NCBI GenBank assembly: GCA_005656395.1 | Contig: SRSI01000078.1 | Location: 1,302,001-1,366,000 of the forward strand | DNA length: 64,000 nt | DNA from: Strongyloides papillosus | Taxonomy: Eukaryota > Nematoda > Chromadorea > Rhabditida > Strongyloididae | Direction of reading: 5' to 3' | Shown here: piece by piece, positions 22,535 through 33,414 of the stretch | Layout: every line of letters starts with the position of its first letter | How positions within the stretch are numbered: position 1 is the stretch's first letter | Notes under the pieces: generated by a model | The model's database searches: none | Told to the model about the DNA's origin: nothing | The model's input: the letters and a program-made list of their open reading frames with translations, nothing else | Translations under genes and position numbers: made by a program

Positions 22535-23880
22535 AAATACATAATTTTATTAAATATAACAACAAAAATTTGTAAAAAAAATTTTGTGACATTATTATTA
22601 CTCTATTACATTATTATTATAAAAAATTTTGTTTGCATATAAAAAATACTTTAAACATATATATACAATTAAATTATTGGATTTCCAACTTTTTGCGTAT
22701 TATAGAACTGTTTAATCAAATACCTTTGAAAATTGTTTATTGTAAAAATTTTGCGGCAAAAATTAAGTAGCGGCGCGATTAGCTATATAGTCATTAGACT
22801 AGTGTCTCTTTTCTCGTTATTTTTTTTCAGAAACAATCATAACACTAGAAATCTTTAATATTTTGACAAATCTTCTAAAAGAAAAACGTCTTGTATTTTT
22901 AAAGACTTTTACTTAATTTGTTTTTACAAATTTGAAAAACAAATCAAAATACTAATAAAAATACAAAACACTATACCACAAGATATTATAAATATTCAAA
23001 AATTTCTTAAAAAGAAAGCATATCCAAGTACGGTTTATTAATAGAGCAATTTCGCGAAACAAATTGATTAAAATTATCAATTTTTGTAGGAATATCCAAA
23101 GAATTTGCATTTTAAAATATAATTTAGAAGAAAACTTTCATCTAATACAATCAATCATTAATTGACTCGAAATTATACATTTTTTATTTGTTTTTTTGTT
23201 TTCAATGTCATTTATATAATTCGACAAAAAAGACTTTCTGGAATTAGAAAACTTTTATTATGCATTCTTTATCTAGACATTTAAAAAGGTCCTGAAGATT
23301 CTCAATAATATAAATAGCAATATAATTCCATTAGAAATTTTTTTTGCAATATTAGACATATAAAAACATTCATTTTCTAAAATAATTAATAAATTCTTTA
23401 ATATTAAAAAATACTTTATTAAAATTATAATAATATTAATAAAACCAATAAAATTATATATATTACAAAATTTAAATACAATTAGGAAATTCTTCATTAT
23501 TTTATGTAAATGGTCTAATTTTTGATAAAATTAGTCTATATTAGGTTGAAAAGACCTTTTGTATGTAGACATTAAAAAGAAGTTAGGTGAACGATATGAT
23601 GGGCTTTATTGTATCATGGAGATTAATAATGAAAGGGAAGACTGCGAACTAAGCAGAGTTTCAAACAATAAAAGATTAATGAATAAACATATAAAGGAAG
23701 AAATAATATATACTTATGTCCACATTAGGCAGTTAAAATAATTTAGAATTCCAATGGAATGATAGAAAACATTAACAATAGATCCTTCGCGTTGTTATAT
23801 ACGTTAAACTAGATATTAAAAAAAAATACTATATTAACTCATCAAATTTATTATTAAGGCACTTATCTTTTTAAAATTAC
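22535..23880. other. AT-rich stretch with a possible mariner end
   Basis: No gene recognised. At 23,541-23,565, TATTAGGTTGAAAAGACCTTTTG resembles a mariner terminal inverted repeat next to its TA target (compare 63,089-63,112), but no partner end or transposase follows. Confidence 0.35.
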
Positions 23881-23886
23881 ATATTA

Positions 23887-24436
23887 CTGTGATCAAAAAT
23901 TAGTTAGAATTTTTCAAATAAAAAAAAACGATATATTATTTTTCAAATTTTATTTCACCTTTTCAAAGTACTACTTTCTGGCATCAATACGCTTATACCA
24001 ACGCTTCTTTCAATCTTTAAAACATTTGTTATAATCGATTTCTGAGATGACCTTGAGCGCCTTCTTTAATGCCGTTTTTATCTTCTCAATTGAGTCAAAA
24101 CAATGACCACGAAGTGGTTTTTTTGAGTTTCAGGAACAGCTAGAATCAGACGGAGCCAAATCAGGTAAATAGACGGTTATGGAACGTTATGAGTGAAATT
24201 TTCGACTAAAAATTTAATGTAACTTCTTCGCTGAACTTTTTTATTCATGTTAAAAGTCGAAAAATGAACTTTTGGAAGCATACGTCAACGAGCGTGACTC
24301 ATTAACAACTGATACTTCTATCATGAAATTTGACACAAATGTCAGTAAAAATTGTATCAACATAAGAAAAAAAATTTATGCATTTGGATAAACCCCGAAG
24401 TCTTAAATTAAAAAGTCTTATACTTTTTGATCACAG
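23887..24436 (-). mobile_element. Tc1/mariner deletion derivative with both ends
   Basis: A 550-bp element bounded by CTGTGATCAAAAA (23,887) and its complement TTTTTGATCACAG (ending 24,436), each next to a TA dinucleotide (23,885-23,886 and 24,437-24,438), the target of this superfamily. The inside codes, on the minus strand between about 24,185 and 23,950, for the transposase C-terminus: LPDLAPSD (third catalytic Asp block), then about 55 residues later KKRWYKRIDA near the end. The N-terminal two thirds of the gene are missing and stops are present, so it can only have moved with help from another copy. Confidence 0.8.
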
Positions 24437-24439
24437 TAG

Positions 24440-24955
24440 AATAAACCTGCAGTCTGTTATTATCTCAAAGAAACTAACAATATTTAATGACGAAATTTAA
24501 CTTGTAGTTATTAGAAACTCACTTTTAAAAAAAAATTTGTCAATGCAAATTTTTATATGTCAACAATACAAGAAGAATATGATAACAAAGTAATAATGAT
24601 GAAAAAGTTTATTATAAAAGAAAATAACCATAGAGTACTTAAAAAACAGAAGTCTATTCAAAAAATTTCAATACAAATTAAAATTGTTGAAAGAGTGAAG
24701 AAGAATATATACAAAAGAAAAAGCTAATGAAGAAAATAAAGTACATAAGTATAAATGAAAAGGTTTATTCCAAGATTAAAGAAAAAAATAATAAAACAAT
24801 GTTTATAAAAAAAATATTTTACTATAAAAACAGGCAATCAATAAGACAAATAAAAAAATAAAAAAAATAAAAATTATTTGCTAGTTTCCAAAAATTTTCT
24901 TTTTTTTAAACGGTTAACCTCCACAGCTTCAAGACAATATTAAAGATCCGCTGGA
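24440..24955. other. AT-rich spacer
   Basis: Purine-rich/AT-rich, with poly-A-like runs near 24,790-24,880; nothing else recognised. Confidence 0.4.
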
Positions 24956-24959
24956 ATTA

Positions 24960-25690
24960 ATACATCACATATTATTTACTTAATATTTTCAGTATAGTAA
25001 TAGACGTGGCCTGACTAACGGGATAAAGATCATTCTGAATCCAATTTCGGGAGGATTCTCATGACGTTTGAAAGTATATCTGATAAATACTGGTAACACT
25101 AACAATTTTCAATGGGCTTGTTGCAAATTACCGCCTCTAAAGCAGGTAACAAGGTCTCAATATTAGGGATATTTGCTATGGTTTCATAACAGCAAACCGC
25201 TAATACTCTTAGACAATCAAGGCCGCTAAAAATCTTTCTTAAGGCAGCTTTTCTCTAGCCACAAGAGGTCCAAATTCAGAAACCTCAACAAAGGAGGTAA
25301 ACGGTTATCCCGAACGCCTATATGTAAAAAATAAACAATAGTTTCTATTTCGACATATTTTTAGTAAGAAAGTTACAGGCTCTCTATGCTCTGGTAGAAT
25401 TATATGTAACGATACATTGGTAATGAAAGACGCTTCCATTCAAGTTAAATATAATTTCGATATGTCATTCTTATCAATGTCGAATCTTACGTACCGTGGT
25501 ATGTCCTCCATGGCAACCTCTTCTTCCAACATTTCTTTTTAAAATAAAGAATAATAGGAATCATTATAAAACTATCCATAATTGTGAGAGAAGATGCTCT
25601 CACCCAAGTCAAGGGCTTTTTTGGTTGCTGATGTTTCAATTGTTTAAGTAAGACATAAGTTTCAACAGAGTTCGTCTCTGCTTGCAATTT
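24960..25690 (-). pseudogene. Unclassified pseudogene fragment
   Basis: This interval is GC-richer than its surroundings and has protein-like minus-strand segments in changing frames: MLEEEVAMEDIPRYVRF (about 25,480-25,535), DNRLPPLLRFLNLDLLW (about 25,255-25,305) and IPNIETLLPALEAVICNKP (about 25,110-25,170). The leucine-rich, alternating helices are reminiscent of armadillo/HEAT proteins, but no specific family can be named. The open frame 25,687-25,487 is the longest intact piece. No splice structure could be fixed. Confidence 0.35.
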
Positions 25691-25764
25691 TTCGATATAC
25701 TACATAGCGCAGTGACATCGAATCCATCAGAAAGAACGGGTGAACACTATTCAGTTGACTTGAA

Positions 25765-26650
25765 TGCCATTTTAAAAAATAAAATTTTCGATTGAAATAT
25801 TAACTAAAATGTATTACAGATCAAAATACTCATTACTTTTATACCTACGCCACAATAACCCTCTCTTAGTCTAACAAAATTTATTAACTACAAGCTATGA
25901 AGAATTGTGTAACTATTTCATCTAACAAGAAGGCGAAACAAAGAAGACAAATGAGATAATAAAGAAAAGTGTAAACATAGATTAAAACAAATAAACAAGA
26001 AAGATCAAACTTATTGCAACAAGCATTATAAATTCCGAGAACTCTAAGCATTAAGACGATGAAAACATCTTTTCATAGGAAGGGTACCTCAAAAAAAAAT
26101 CTAGGAAAATCAAAAAATCAATAAAATTTATAGAAAACAAATAACATAATTAATTCTCATTATGTAAAATAAGTCAAATTTCAATTACCAAAAACAAATT
26201 ATTCAAAAAATTTGAAATTTTTTTTCACATCTCAATCGCTTCGCAGTTAAAGAAACAAATTTTCGCTATTAAACTGAAGTACTAGTACTAAAATATCCAT
26301 CCATTACTAAATTACTTATGAAATATTTATAAATTCAATGCTCTTGCTAAAATTAACTATTTCCATTATTAACACTATTGCTAGAACAACTCGCTAGTAC
26401 AAAAGCTATATTTGAAAACCTTTACGGGAAATATCTTTAAGGACCCAGATTCTTGCAAAAATATACTATTTGTAAGTTTTCCTATTTTTCCAATAATCAA
26501 AATATTCCATGAACTTCTTGGAGCGGATTGAAATCAAAGAAAAAGTGATCAAATCTAGGGGATTACCGAGAAAATGATAGACGCAATAAACACCAAAAAC
26601 CTAAAATGATTATATAGATTTATTTATATAAGTACTTAGGCTATTCTATT
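25765..26650. other. AT-rich spacer
   Basis: Nothing recognised. Confidence 0.4.
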
Positions 26651-26659
26651 ATTGTAATC

Positions 26660-26972
26660 TTGCCAGAAGGTTGTTTTGACCCGGAGCATTTGGATCAAAT
26701 AGATTTACGAAGATAGAGTGGGAAGTACATATATTTTTAATAGATGTTTATTATACTTTACTTTATAGTTTACAATTATATATATATTAATTATTACTCA
26801 CTCATATTTGTTCTTCTATTCTTTAAGAACTAGAGTTATGCTTCTACCTATCTTTAACAAGTTAGATTGAGAGAATTTCTTTCATAGATTACTAAATACG
26901 TATAAGGCTTAATTAATATTGAAGATCATAAGAATGTAATAAACTATTTTTATTATATGGTATCAGAATGCG
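26660..26972 (+). mobile_element. Copia-like LTR end with primer-binding-site motif
   Basis: TGGTATCAGAATGCG at about 26,957 resembles the primer-binding site complementary to initiator methionine tRNA used by Copia elements (usual form TGGTATCAGAGC). It sits directly after an AT-rich block, starting near TGTTTTGACCC (about 26,672), that has the composition of an LTR, with AATAAA-like signals. No gag or pol follows, so only the left end of an element would remain. Moderate to low confidence. Confidence 0.35.
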
Positions 26973-27225
26973 TTCCCTCGATGTACAACGAGAAATTTAT
27001 ATATGCATAAATAAAAATATAGTCACGCAACATGCAAGAAGGAAAGCAGAATAAGTACACGTTCTGAAGAACTCCTACTCAATCAGAAGCAAGTATAAAA
27101 CATATGGGAAATTAGAACAAAGTAACACTCTTAATATTTTTTAATTATTTTTATTATTTTACCATTGCTTTTTATTCTAATTGAATATTATAAATTGCTG
27201 TATTACTATGTTTATTTGCTTATCA

Positions 27226-27381
27226 TTTGTTATAGCTCCACAGTCAATAGCAGTAATAAATAACACAAAATTAATAAAGTGGGTTTTATTAACTAACAAT
27301 TTTTATCAATTAATATTATACTAACAAAATATAAGATATATATATCAATTTCATCCCATCTATTTTATGGGTGGGATTACA
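27226..27381 (+). repeat. Direct repeat of about 150 bp, left copy
   Basis: From TGTTATAGCTCCACAG to GGGATTACA this matches 30,716-30,872 at most positions (TGTTACGGCTCCACAG ... GGGATTACA). Blocks such as CAGTCAATAGCAGTAATAAA and TTAACTAACAATTTTTATCA are identical. The pair brackets 3.3 kb holding hairpins, a nested MULE-derived element and a spliced ORF. TG...CA termini would suit short LTRs, but no matching 5-bp target duplication, primer site or polypurine tract is seen. Confidence 0.75.
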
Positions 27382-27419
27382 TCCACCCTTTAAGGAATTT
27401 GTAAACAAATTTCCTTTAA
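27369..27419. repeat. Two adjacent hairpins at the left repeat boundary
   Basis: GGGTGG (27,369-27,374) pairs with CCACCC (27,383-27,388) around loop GATTACAT. Immediately after, 27,390-27,402 pairs with 27,405-27,419 (two single-base bulges). Confidence 0.6.
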
Positions 27420-28110
27420 TATGCATTTAGAATGTTATTATTAATTAACAAATTTTTACATATATTTCTTTTACTATTATCTTAATAATTTAGTTTTCTA
27501 TTTTAGATCATTTACTAAATAAAAAGAAAATTTCAATTCACTTTTCCTAGTGATAATGTTTTTTAACAAAACAAAGAAGACAAATTTATTGTAACAAGTT
27601 ATACATAAACCACTGTTCGTTGGTAAATTTAATTCTTTCTCAACCAATCATCTAACCCAATTTTATTTCAACTACTTTATCTCATTATTTAATTAAAACT
27701 TTTTTACAAAGTAGTTGTATTGTGCTGTTCATCCATTGTCTTTTTTTTCCAATAATTGGTTTTTTTCTCTAAAGTAAGGTAACGACATTTCACAATAGTG
27801 ATATAATTTGTTTTTCTTGCAGTATATAAAGAATGAACATTATAAAACAATTATCATTTAACAAATTGTCAAACTATTTCGTTACATTTCTAGTAGCTGT
27901 TTTTCTACACCAAAACTTTCTTCACCTTCAATTATCGGTAAACTTTAATGAAAGTTTCATTCCATAACTTATTCGTTTCAGACATTTCAACATGGATCAG
28001 TGGTGTTAACTTAATTGTCTTTGTAGCAGTGGTTAATCCTGGATTTCGATGTTATTGCAAGAGGCATTTAAAGTCTTTATAGTTGTCCTATTGGTGTTGG
28101 TAATTTCTTT
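27420..28110. other. Non-coding stretch inside the bracketed segment
   Basis: Apart from the inverted repeat at 27,669-27,717 and small palindromes (CCAATAATTGG near 27,749), no gene is seen. Composition is less extreme than the neighbouring AT-rich DNA. Confidence 0.4.
27669..27717. repeat. 10-bp inverted repeat
   Basis: CAACTACTTT (27,669-27,678) is the exact complement of AAAGTAGTTG (27,708-27,717), 29 nt apart, in a zone of several smaller hairpins. Function unknown. Confidence 0.5.
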
Positions 28111-28653
28111 CTTCCGTGGGGTTCATAGACTTCTTGACATTGGACAACTCGACATCATAACAATTCGACATTAAGACAATTCGACATTATAGGCAACTTG
28201 ACAAGTTTTAAAAAAATATTTAAATTTGAATAATTAAAAAATAATTTTAAGCATAAGGTACAAAAATTAAAGATCCACATCTTAGTTCAAAATTATGGAA
28301 CAAGTACAATTATATTTTGAAATACAATTTAAATCTTACTAACAATTATGCGGAATCATTCAATTCAGTTTTTGTCTATGGTAAATGAAAACCATCCTAC
28401 AATATATAAATTGATTGAATGCCTAAAATTGCAGGAAATTCTTACTAATAATGAAATAAATAAGCAACTACTTGATTAGTTATCTGATGCTTTTTCAAAA
28501 AAATATTTGAAAAGAGGTATGACTGCACAAAAAAACTTCTTAACAAATTTCACGAAAATAGTATCATTGATAACTTAGATAAATTAGCTGCATTATATCA
28601 TTTCTAACTTAAATAAATTCTTTATGTCGAGTTGTCTGGACACCCTTCCGTGG
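28111..28653 (+). mobile_element. MULE-derived element with CAACTCGACAT end arrays
   Basis: A 525-bp element (28,120-28,644) lies between two copies of CTTCCGTGG (28,111-28,119 and 28,645-28,653), a 9-bp target duplication. The left end carries several variants of CAACTCGACAT in a row (about 28,145-28,205); the right end carries the complement ATGTCGAGTTGTC (28,624-28,636). Between them the plus strand keeps a scrap of transposase C-terminus: NNYAESFNSVF near 28,343 and, in another frame, HPTIYKLIECLK near 28,390, resembling the MULE motif TNNxxExxN...HPxIxxxI. A 9-bp duplication agrees with MULE elements. The same ends occur at 50,026-50,280. Confidence 0.7.
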
Positions 28654-28875
28654 TTACTAAAAACGAAGAAACAATCCGACTGCTCCTAACCAACCAACTC
28701 AACCAAGAGCAAGAGTATTGGAAGAGAATTTACTTGATCTGTAGCAAGTCTCTCTTTTTTTTTAACGTTGGTTTCCACTTTGCTTTTCAATGAACTATGT
28801 TTGCTGTATTATTACACGTATATCTTATTATTGAAAACTGCAGATAGATTTCAACGGTAGATCGATGCCTTTCTT

Positions 28876-29067
28876 GCTCTACGCCACACTTGCTAGAACA
28901 TTTCATTTTTTTTGTCTTCACTTAATAAAGACACCCGTTTTTTTTGATCTTCACTTAATGAAGATATTGTAATTTTCCTTCTTTACTTAATAAAGATTTC
29001 ATGAAGTTTCATTTGATTGTTTATGAAGTGTTAAATTTATTATAGTTCACTTCTTCTTGCGTAGAGC
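28876..29067. repeat. Closed multibranch hairpin structure with repeated CTTAA loops
   Basis: A 9-bp outer helix, GCTCTACGC (28,876-28,884) with GCGTAGAGC (29,059-29,067), encloses a row of hairpins. Three share the loop CTTAA: 28,914-28,920/28,926-28,932 (one mismatch), 28,947-28,953/28,959-28,965 (7 bp perfect) and 28,980-28,985/28,991-28,996 (6 bp perfect). Then come ATGAA-GT-TTCAT (29,001-29,012) and GAAGTG/CACTTC (about 29,024-29,029 and 29,048-29,053). Base changes between the three (G-C, A-T pairs at the base; C or T opposite G or A) keep the pairing. It lies about 620 bp upstream of the spliced ORF at 29,683 and on the same bracketed segment. Confidence 0.65.
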
Positions 29068-29069
29068 TT

Positions 29070-29680
29070 GCAAATTTCATTATTCATTAATTTTAAAAGT
29101 TAAATGGTTGGTTATTCTGCAGTATTTTTTCTCCTAATAATAATAATAATCCCTTCGATATTTAACAGATGGTTGATTTCGGTATTAGAATAATTCTTCT
29201 TACATGCGTTAAATCACAGTAATTTCTAGCTGATAATTTGAATTTGATAATATATACAGCAAATAATATTTAACCATAAAATTGATTCGTAGCTCCGTTC
29301 TTCTATGTATAAATAATTTTAATTTTTGAGGAGATACACGGCAAATAAAGTTTGAAATAATGACTTTCGACTCTAGTTACACAATAGACAATATGATATA
29401 AAAATGATAGTAATTGAAATAAAATATCTTTTTTCTATTAATTAATTTTTAATAATCATATTATTTTTTTATCAACTAGATTATATAGTTGACTTTATTT
29501 CTCTTATGGAATGAAAGCAATAAAATTTTGGCATTCGATCACAATTGTGATTACTTTCTGAATTAAATAATCCAGTATTTTAATTTAATACCAAATTTTA
29601 TGCCCAACATTCCGTCTTCAAAATGGTGGCTTATTTAAATCTATTATTTCCTCATTTACCTCATCTTTCTTTTTTTTCAA
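29070..29680. other. Leader region upstream of the spliced ORF
   Basis: AT-rich with a pyrimidine-rich tract (TTTCTTTTTTTTCAACT) directly before the ATG at 29,683. An upstream ATG at 29,623 is in frame and would add 20 hydrophobic residues. No promoter recognised. Confidence 0.35.
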
Positions 29681-29682
29681 CT

Positions 29683-30438
29683 ATGAGTGTACAAACTAAC
29701 GTTCCTAGTGCTGAATATCTTGCTTTTTTGGAAGAAGGAAATGGTAAGAATCAACAGGATAAGACTGTTAATTCTAATCCTCCAAAAGACAAAGACAAGG
29801 AAAAAGATCCTGATAAGGGTAACTCTCCTAAGAAAGTTAATCCTCCTCGTAAGTTATATATATAAAAAATATAATATTATTTTACAGCTTCCTCTAAAGA
29901 AGGTAAGAATAAGAAAAGAAAAGCTTTTTCTCTCATTGAAGAATATGCCAAACAACTTGAACTAGATAATAGAACACCGGAATCATTCATGCTACTTAAG
30001 ACTTTGGATTGTATGCCTTCTAAAAGTTTATCATACTGTTTCATTATGTCTATTGGATTCTTTCAGCTTTACTATCGCCTTAACAATTCTGATAAGATAA
30101 GTGATTGGAGAGCTAAATTGGATCTGAAAGGGAACACCCAACTTGATGTACCACATTACATTAATTATGGTGTGGTTTCAAAGAATAATTCAATGCTCAA
30201 GATTTACAACGAGGATCCACCCAAACACCTCAGGGGAGTGGTCTTTCAAATAACAGATGGAGTAAATTTTCCATCTATGCGTATTCCGAACTGCAAAGAA
30301 TTACTCATTATTTATCGTGGGGGTCCTATAATTGGATGTCTTCCACCTAAACTAGAATTTCTAGGATTGGAGAGATTCAAAGATTCCATTAACATTAATT
30401 GGAAACTATTACTTACAGGACTTAACAATTTGCTCTAA
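29683..30438 (+). CDS. Unrecognised spliced protein (238 aa, 39-nt intron)
   Basis: Exon 1 (29,683-29,848) ends CCTC|GTAAGT; the intron is 29,849-29,887 (39 nt, ends TTTTACAG); exon 2 (29,888-30,438) continues to a stop. Exons sum to 717 nt, a multiple of three, and the intron has an in-frame stop, so splicing is needed and gives a clean protein. Residues about 1-20 are MSVQTNVPSAEYLAFLEEG; then comes a Lys/Asp/Pro low-complexity tract, a basic patch KNKKRK just after the splice point (possible nuclear signal), and a C-terminal part of about 160 residues with mixed helix and strand character and motifs HYINYG, PPKHLRGVVF and YRGGP. No known family recognised. An in-frame upstream ATG at 29,623 is an alternative start. 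It is the only intact gene in the segment bracketed by the 150-bp repeats. Confidence 0.6.
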
Positions 30439-30439
30439 T

Positions 30440-30682
30440 TTTTTTAAGAAAAAAGTATTCGTTTATTACTAATTAGACTAGTCTTTGTTATGGTGTCTAC
30501 GTGCTTATCATAATATTATTAGCTATTTTGCACGATATAATCTCTAAAAATGATCCTTAACCTCAAAATGTTATTATATCTCTTTCTTAGGACCTTATAT
30601 GCAGCCATTATGCCATATACTAATATAGAACTTACAATCTGAATTATTTTAATTTTAGGAATATTCCATTTTTTAACCACCG
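30440..30682. other. 3' flank of the spliced ORF
   Basis: AT-rich; no polyadenylation signal of note was singled out and nothing else recognised. Confidence 0.3.
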
Positions 30683-30723
30683 AATCCAACCTAACGGTTG
30701 GATTTCAGTAACCTCCATGTTAC
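30683..30723. repeat. Two adjacent perfect hairpins before the right direct repeat
   Basis: AATCCAACC (30,683-30,691) pairs with GGTTGGATT (30,696-30,704) around loop TAAC. GTAAC (30,708-30,712) pairs with GTTAC (30,719-30,723) around CTCCAT. They abut the right copy of the 150-bp direct repeat. Confidence 0.6.
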
Positions 30724-30872
30724 GGCTCCACAGTCAATAGCAGTAATAAATAACACAAAATTAATAAGGTAGGTTTTATTAACTAACAATTTTTATCAAT
30801 TAACATTATAGAAACAAAATATAAGATATATATATTAATTTTATCCTATCTATTTTATAGTTGGGATTACAC
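30716..30872 (+). repeat. Direct repeat of about 150 bp, right copy
   Basis: Partner of 27,226-27,381 in the same orientation. Differences are scattered point changes, so the two copies are not brand new. Confidence 0.75.
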
Positions 30873-30874
30873 AA

Positions 30875-32055
30875 TAATCAATTACCATTCTGTTAAATAC
30901 CATCAAAACCGCTGTACTATTGAACCCATAACGGATAGAATAGATATTATTATTTTGATAAAAAGTCAGACATTGTTGATTTTATATAGTTGAATTTAAG
31001 ATATTTGTAAACGTTTGTAAAAAAAAAGTAAATAAATCTCAAGTATCATCATTTCAAATTAATGTTAAAACATTAATCTCAATTGATGACGGAAATAAGT
31101 ATTATGATTGAAAAATTAATAAAAATACTAATAAATTGTCAGTTATTAAAAGATTAGTTTTCGCAATTAAAAATAAAATCATCTATAATTCTGGTACATT
31201 TTTAGAGACTCGGAACAAGCTCAAGATTATTAAATGAATAACAATTAACGTTTAGTTTAATTTTTATTTAATATTGTGTACTAATAATAAAATAATAATA
31301 ATATATATATATATTTATAAAGTAGGAATTGCAATTTCAGTACTCGAATTTTGTATTTTTCTGATCTGTTCTGAACTAATAAATTATTCCATATTTCTCT
31401 CTCTTTTATAGTTTTTATGTTGGGCTTATTCTATTTGCTATGTGTTAAATTTAACACAACATCTACGTTTTACATATTTTAAAGCCGCTTAACATTAAAA
31501 ACAGATTTTTATATTAAATATATATTTATATGTCTTTTCAGATAACAGACATAATTGTAAACATTATATAATATAAAATTACAGGCCTGTTCAGCATAAC
31601 CGTTTCAGAAAAAATATATGTTAAAAAAATAACGCGTAGTTTATTAATAACAAAATTTTCTTAAAACATTGCAATTTTAAAGCATTGTTGTTGTCTCGAT
31701 TTTTAACACCTTTAAAAATATCTGAAATGTGATTTTTTGAAATTAATTTGAGTATAAAAATAAAAAAACATCTGTATTTGATTATCATTTTCATATGGCT
31801 CATTATAAAAGAATAAACAATATTTAAAATTTTGAGCTATTAATTGTAACATAATAATCAGTAATTCTAACCAGCTATTAAATTATTTTATTTATAGCTA
31901 TTGTATTTCTATATATTATTGATAAGAATTTCGTTATTACATAACGTTAGTTTCAATACTATTTGATTCATACGTTGGGTGATTCATTTTTCGTGATTAT
32001 ATGTTATTGGATTACATAGTAAATGGTAAAAATATTGAATAAAATAATCTTTTTT
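30875..32055. other. AT-rich stretch with a microsatellite
   Basis: Contains a run of AAT then AT units at about 31,283-31,315. No gene recognised; the frame 31,621-31,803 (minus) looks like chance. Confidence 0.4.
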
Positions 32056-32059
32056 TAAC

Positions 32060-32415
32060 TAGTAGCAACATGCATATCAAATATTTATTTCATTTTATAA
32101 CAAAAGAATTTGATGATAATTTTTTTTATATATAATCTAAATTGATCATTTTATGTTATCTTGACTTAACCTCATTGAATTACTTGTAATTTAAAATTAA
32201 TATATTTATATACCTCTTTAAGATAGTCACTAATTGTTCTTAGTAAAGTTGCATAAAATATAGACAAAATTGTTATTAATGTATGTATCATAGATATTGA
32301 TAAATAAATGTGAACATATTTTTATATAAAATTGTTCTATGACGAATCTATTTCAAATAATCATATTATTTCTTAAACATTTTGTCACTTAAAAAAGTGC
32401 TACTTAGAATTAATT
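32060..32415 (+). repeat. Dispersed repeat family, copy 2
   Basis: Same block order as copy 1 (12,815-13,200): TAATCTAAATTGA, CTTGACTTAACCTCATTGA, GCATAAAATATAGACAAAATTGTTATTAA, ATGACGAATCTATTT, TTTTGTCACTTAAAAAAGTGCTACTTAGAAT. The last block is shared with copy 1 but missing from copy 3. Confidence 0.65.
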
Positions 32416-32419
32416 TCTT

Positions 32420-33400
32420 TAAGAAAAATCACAGTAAATTCTTATTTACGTGATAATAGATTGAAATTTTCTATAAAAAATTAATATAGAATCAATTTTA
32501 ACAACAATAATAAGTATAAATAACAATGATTTTTATAATTTAAATTTTTATATAAAAATTTGAGATTTGTTCACAGAAATTACAAATTTTTTTAAAACAA
32601 CAAAAAAAATTTATTTTGTCATTTTAAATAAGATGTTATAACAAAATAAAAATATATTAATTAATAAATTCTGGATATGATTATATAGATTTTATTATTA
32701 AATCTTTTTAAATGTCTTCTTTAAGTGATATCCCAAATGTTTTATAAGCTCTTTAACTTTTGGAACTCTTGAATTGGCAGAAAAGTTTCTTTTGGAAAAA
32801 GAAATTTTATCCATAAACAATGGAATGTGAGAAATACAGCATGTTAATAAATAAGAATAAGCAAAATTTTCGTTATGGATACCGAAGCTACAAATAGAAG
32901 TGTTCTGATAGAAAAAAAAAACATTTTTAGTATGATAAAACTGAAGCTTAATGTAGTTTCTATGTATCTATATTTCTTGATAGCTGAAAATGCATAAACT
33001 TGAGAAGAAACGTACTTAAAATTTCAAAAACAGCTTCATCTTCACATGATAAATCGTTGTAGCAGTTAATTCACACGAGATTAGCAAAGTAGAGATATAA
33101 ATAAGAATAAGATTTTATTTTACATAAAACAGCAATACAATATAAGAGAATGTTAATGTTTTAATTTAATCATTTTTATTCTAAATTTTTGATTGATACT
33201 TAACTTCTTTTATATTCGCAAATCACAAAATTTTTCCCTCCGAGTATAAGTTATTGAGTAAACCTCTTATTTTTAACACTGCCTTCTTTCTCATTTTCAA
33301 TGTGCACAACGGAGTATACGCGACAACTTTGAACTGACGCCGTAGATTTTGCTAATGTAAGATAGTGGTCGAATTAGATGAATTGAAATTTGGAAAAAGT
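32420..33400. other. AT-rich spacer
   Basis: No gene recognised. Confidence 0.4.
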
Positions 33401-33414
33401 AAATATTATCAAGG

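Noticed and set aside
23541..23565. Complete mariner element
   Set aside because: Only one end-like sequence; no transposase and no partner end nearby.
24960..25690. Importin-alpha (armadillo) pseudogene
   Set aside because: Leucine-rich helices are suggestive but no diagnostic motif was found, so it is left unclassified.
27226..30872. Calling the 150-bp repeats LTRs of a retrotransposon
   Set aside because: No target duplication, primer-binding site, polypurine tract or pol gene; kept as direct repeats.
31283..31315. AT microsatellite as an origin or matrix-attachment signal
   Set aside because: Simple repeats of this kind are common in AT-rich DNA; no supporting context.
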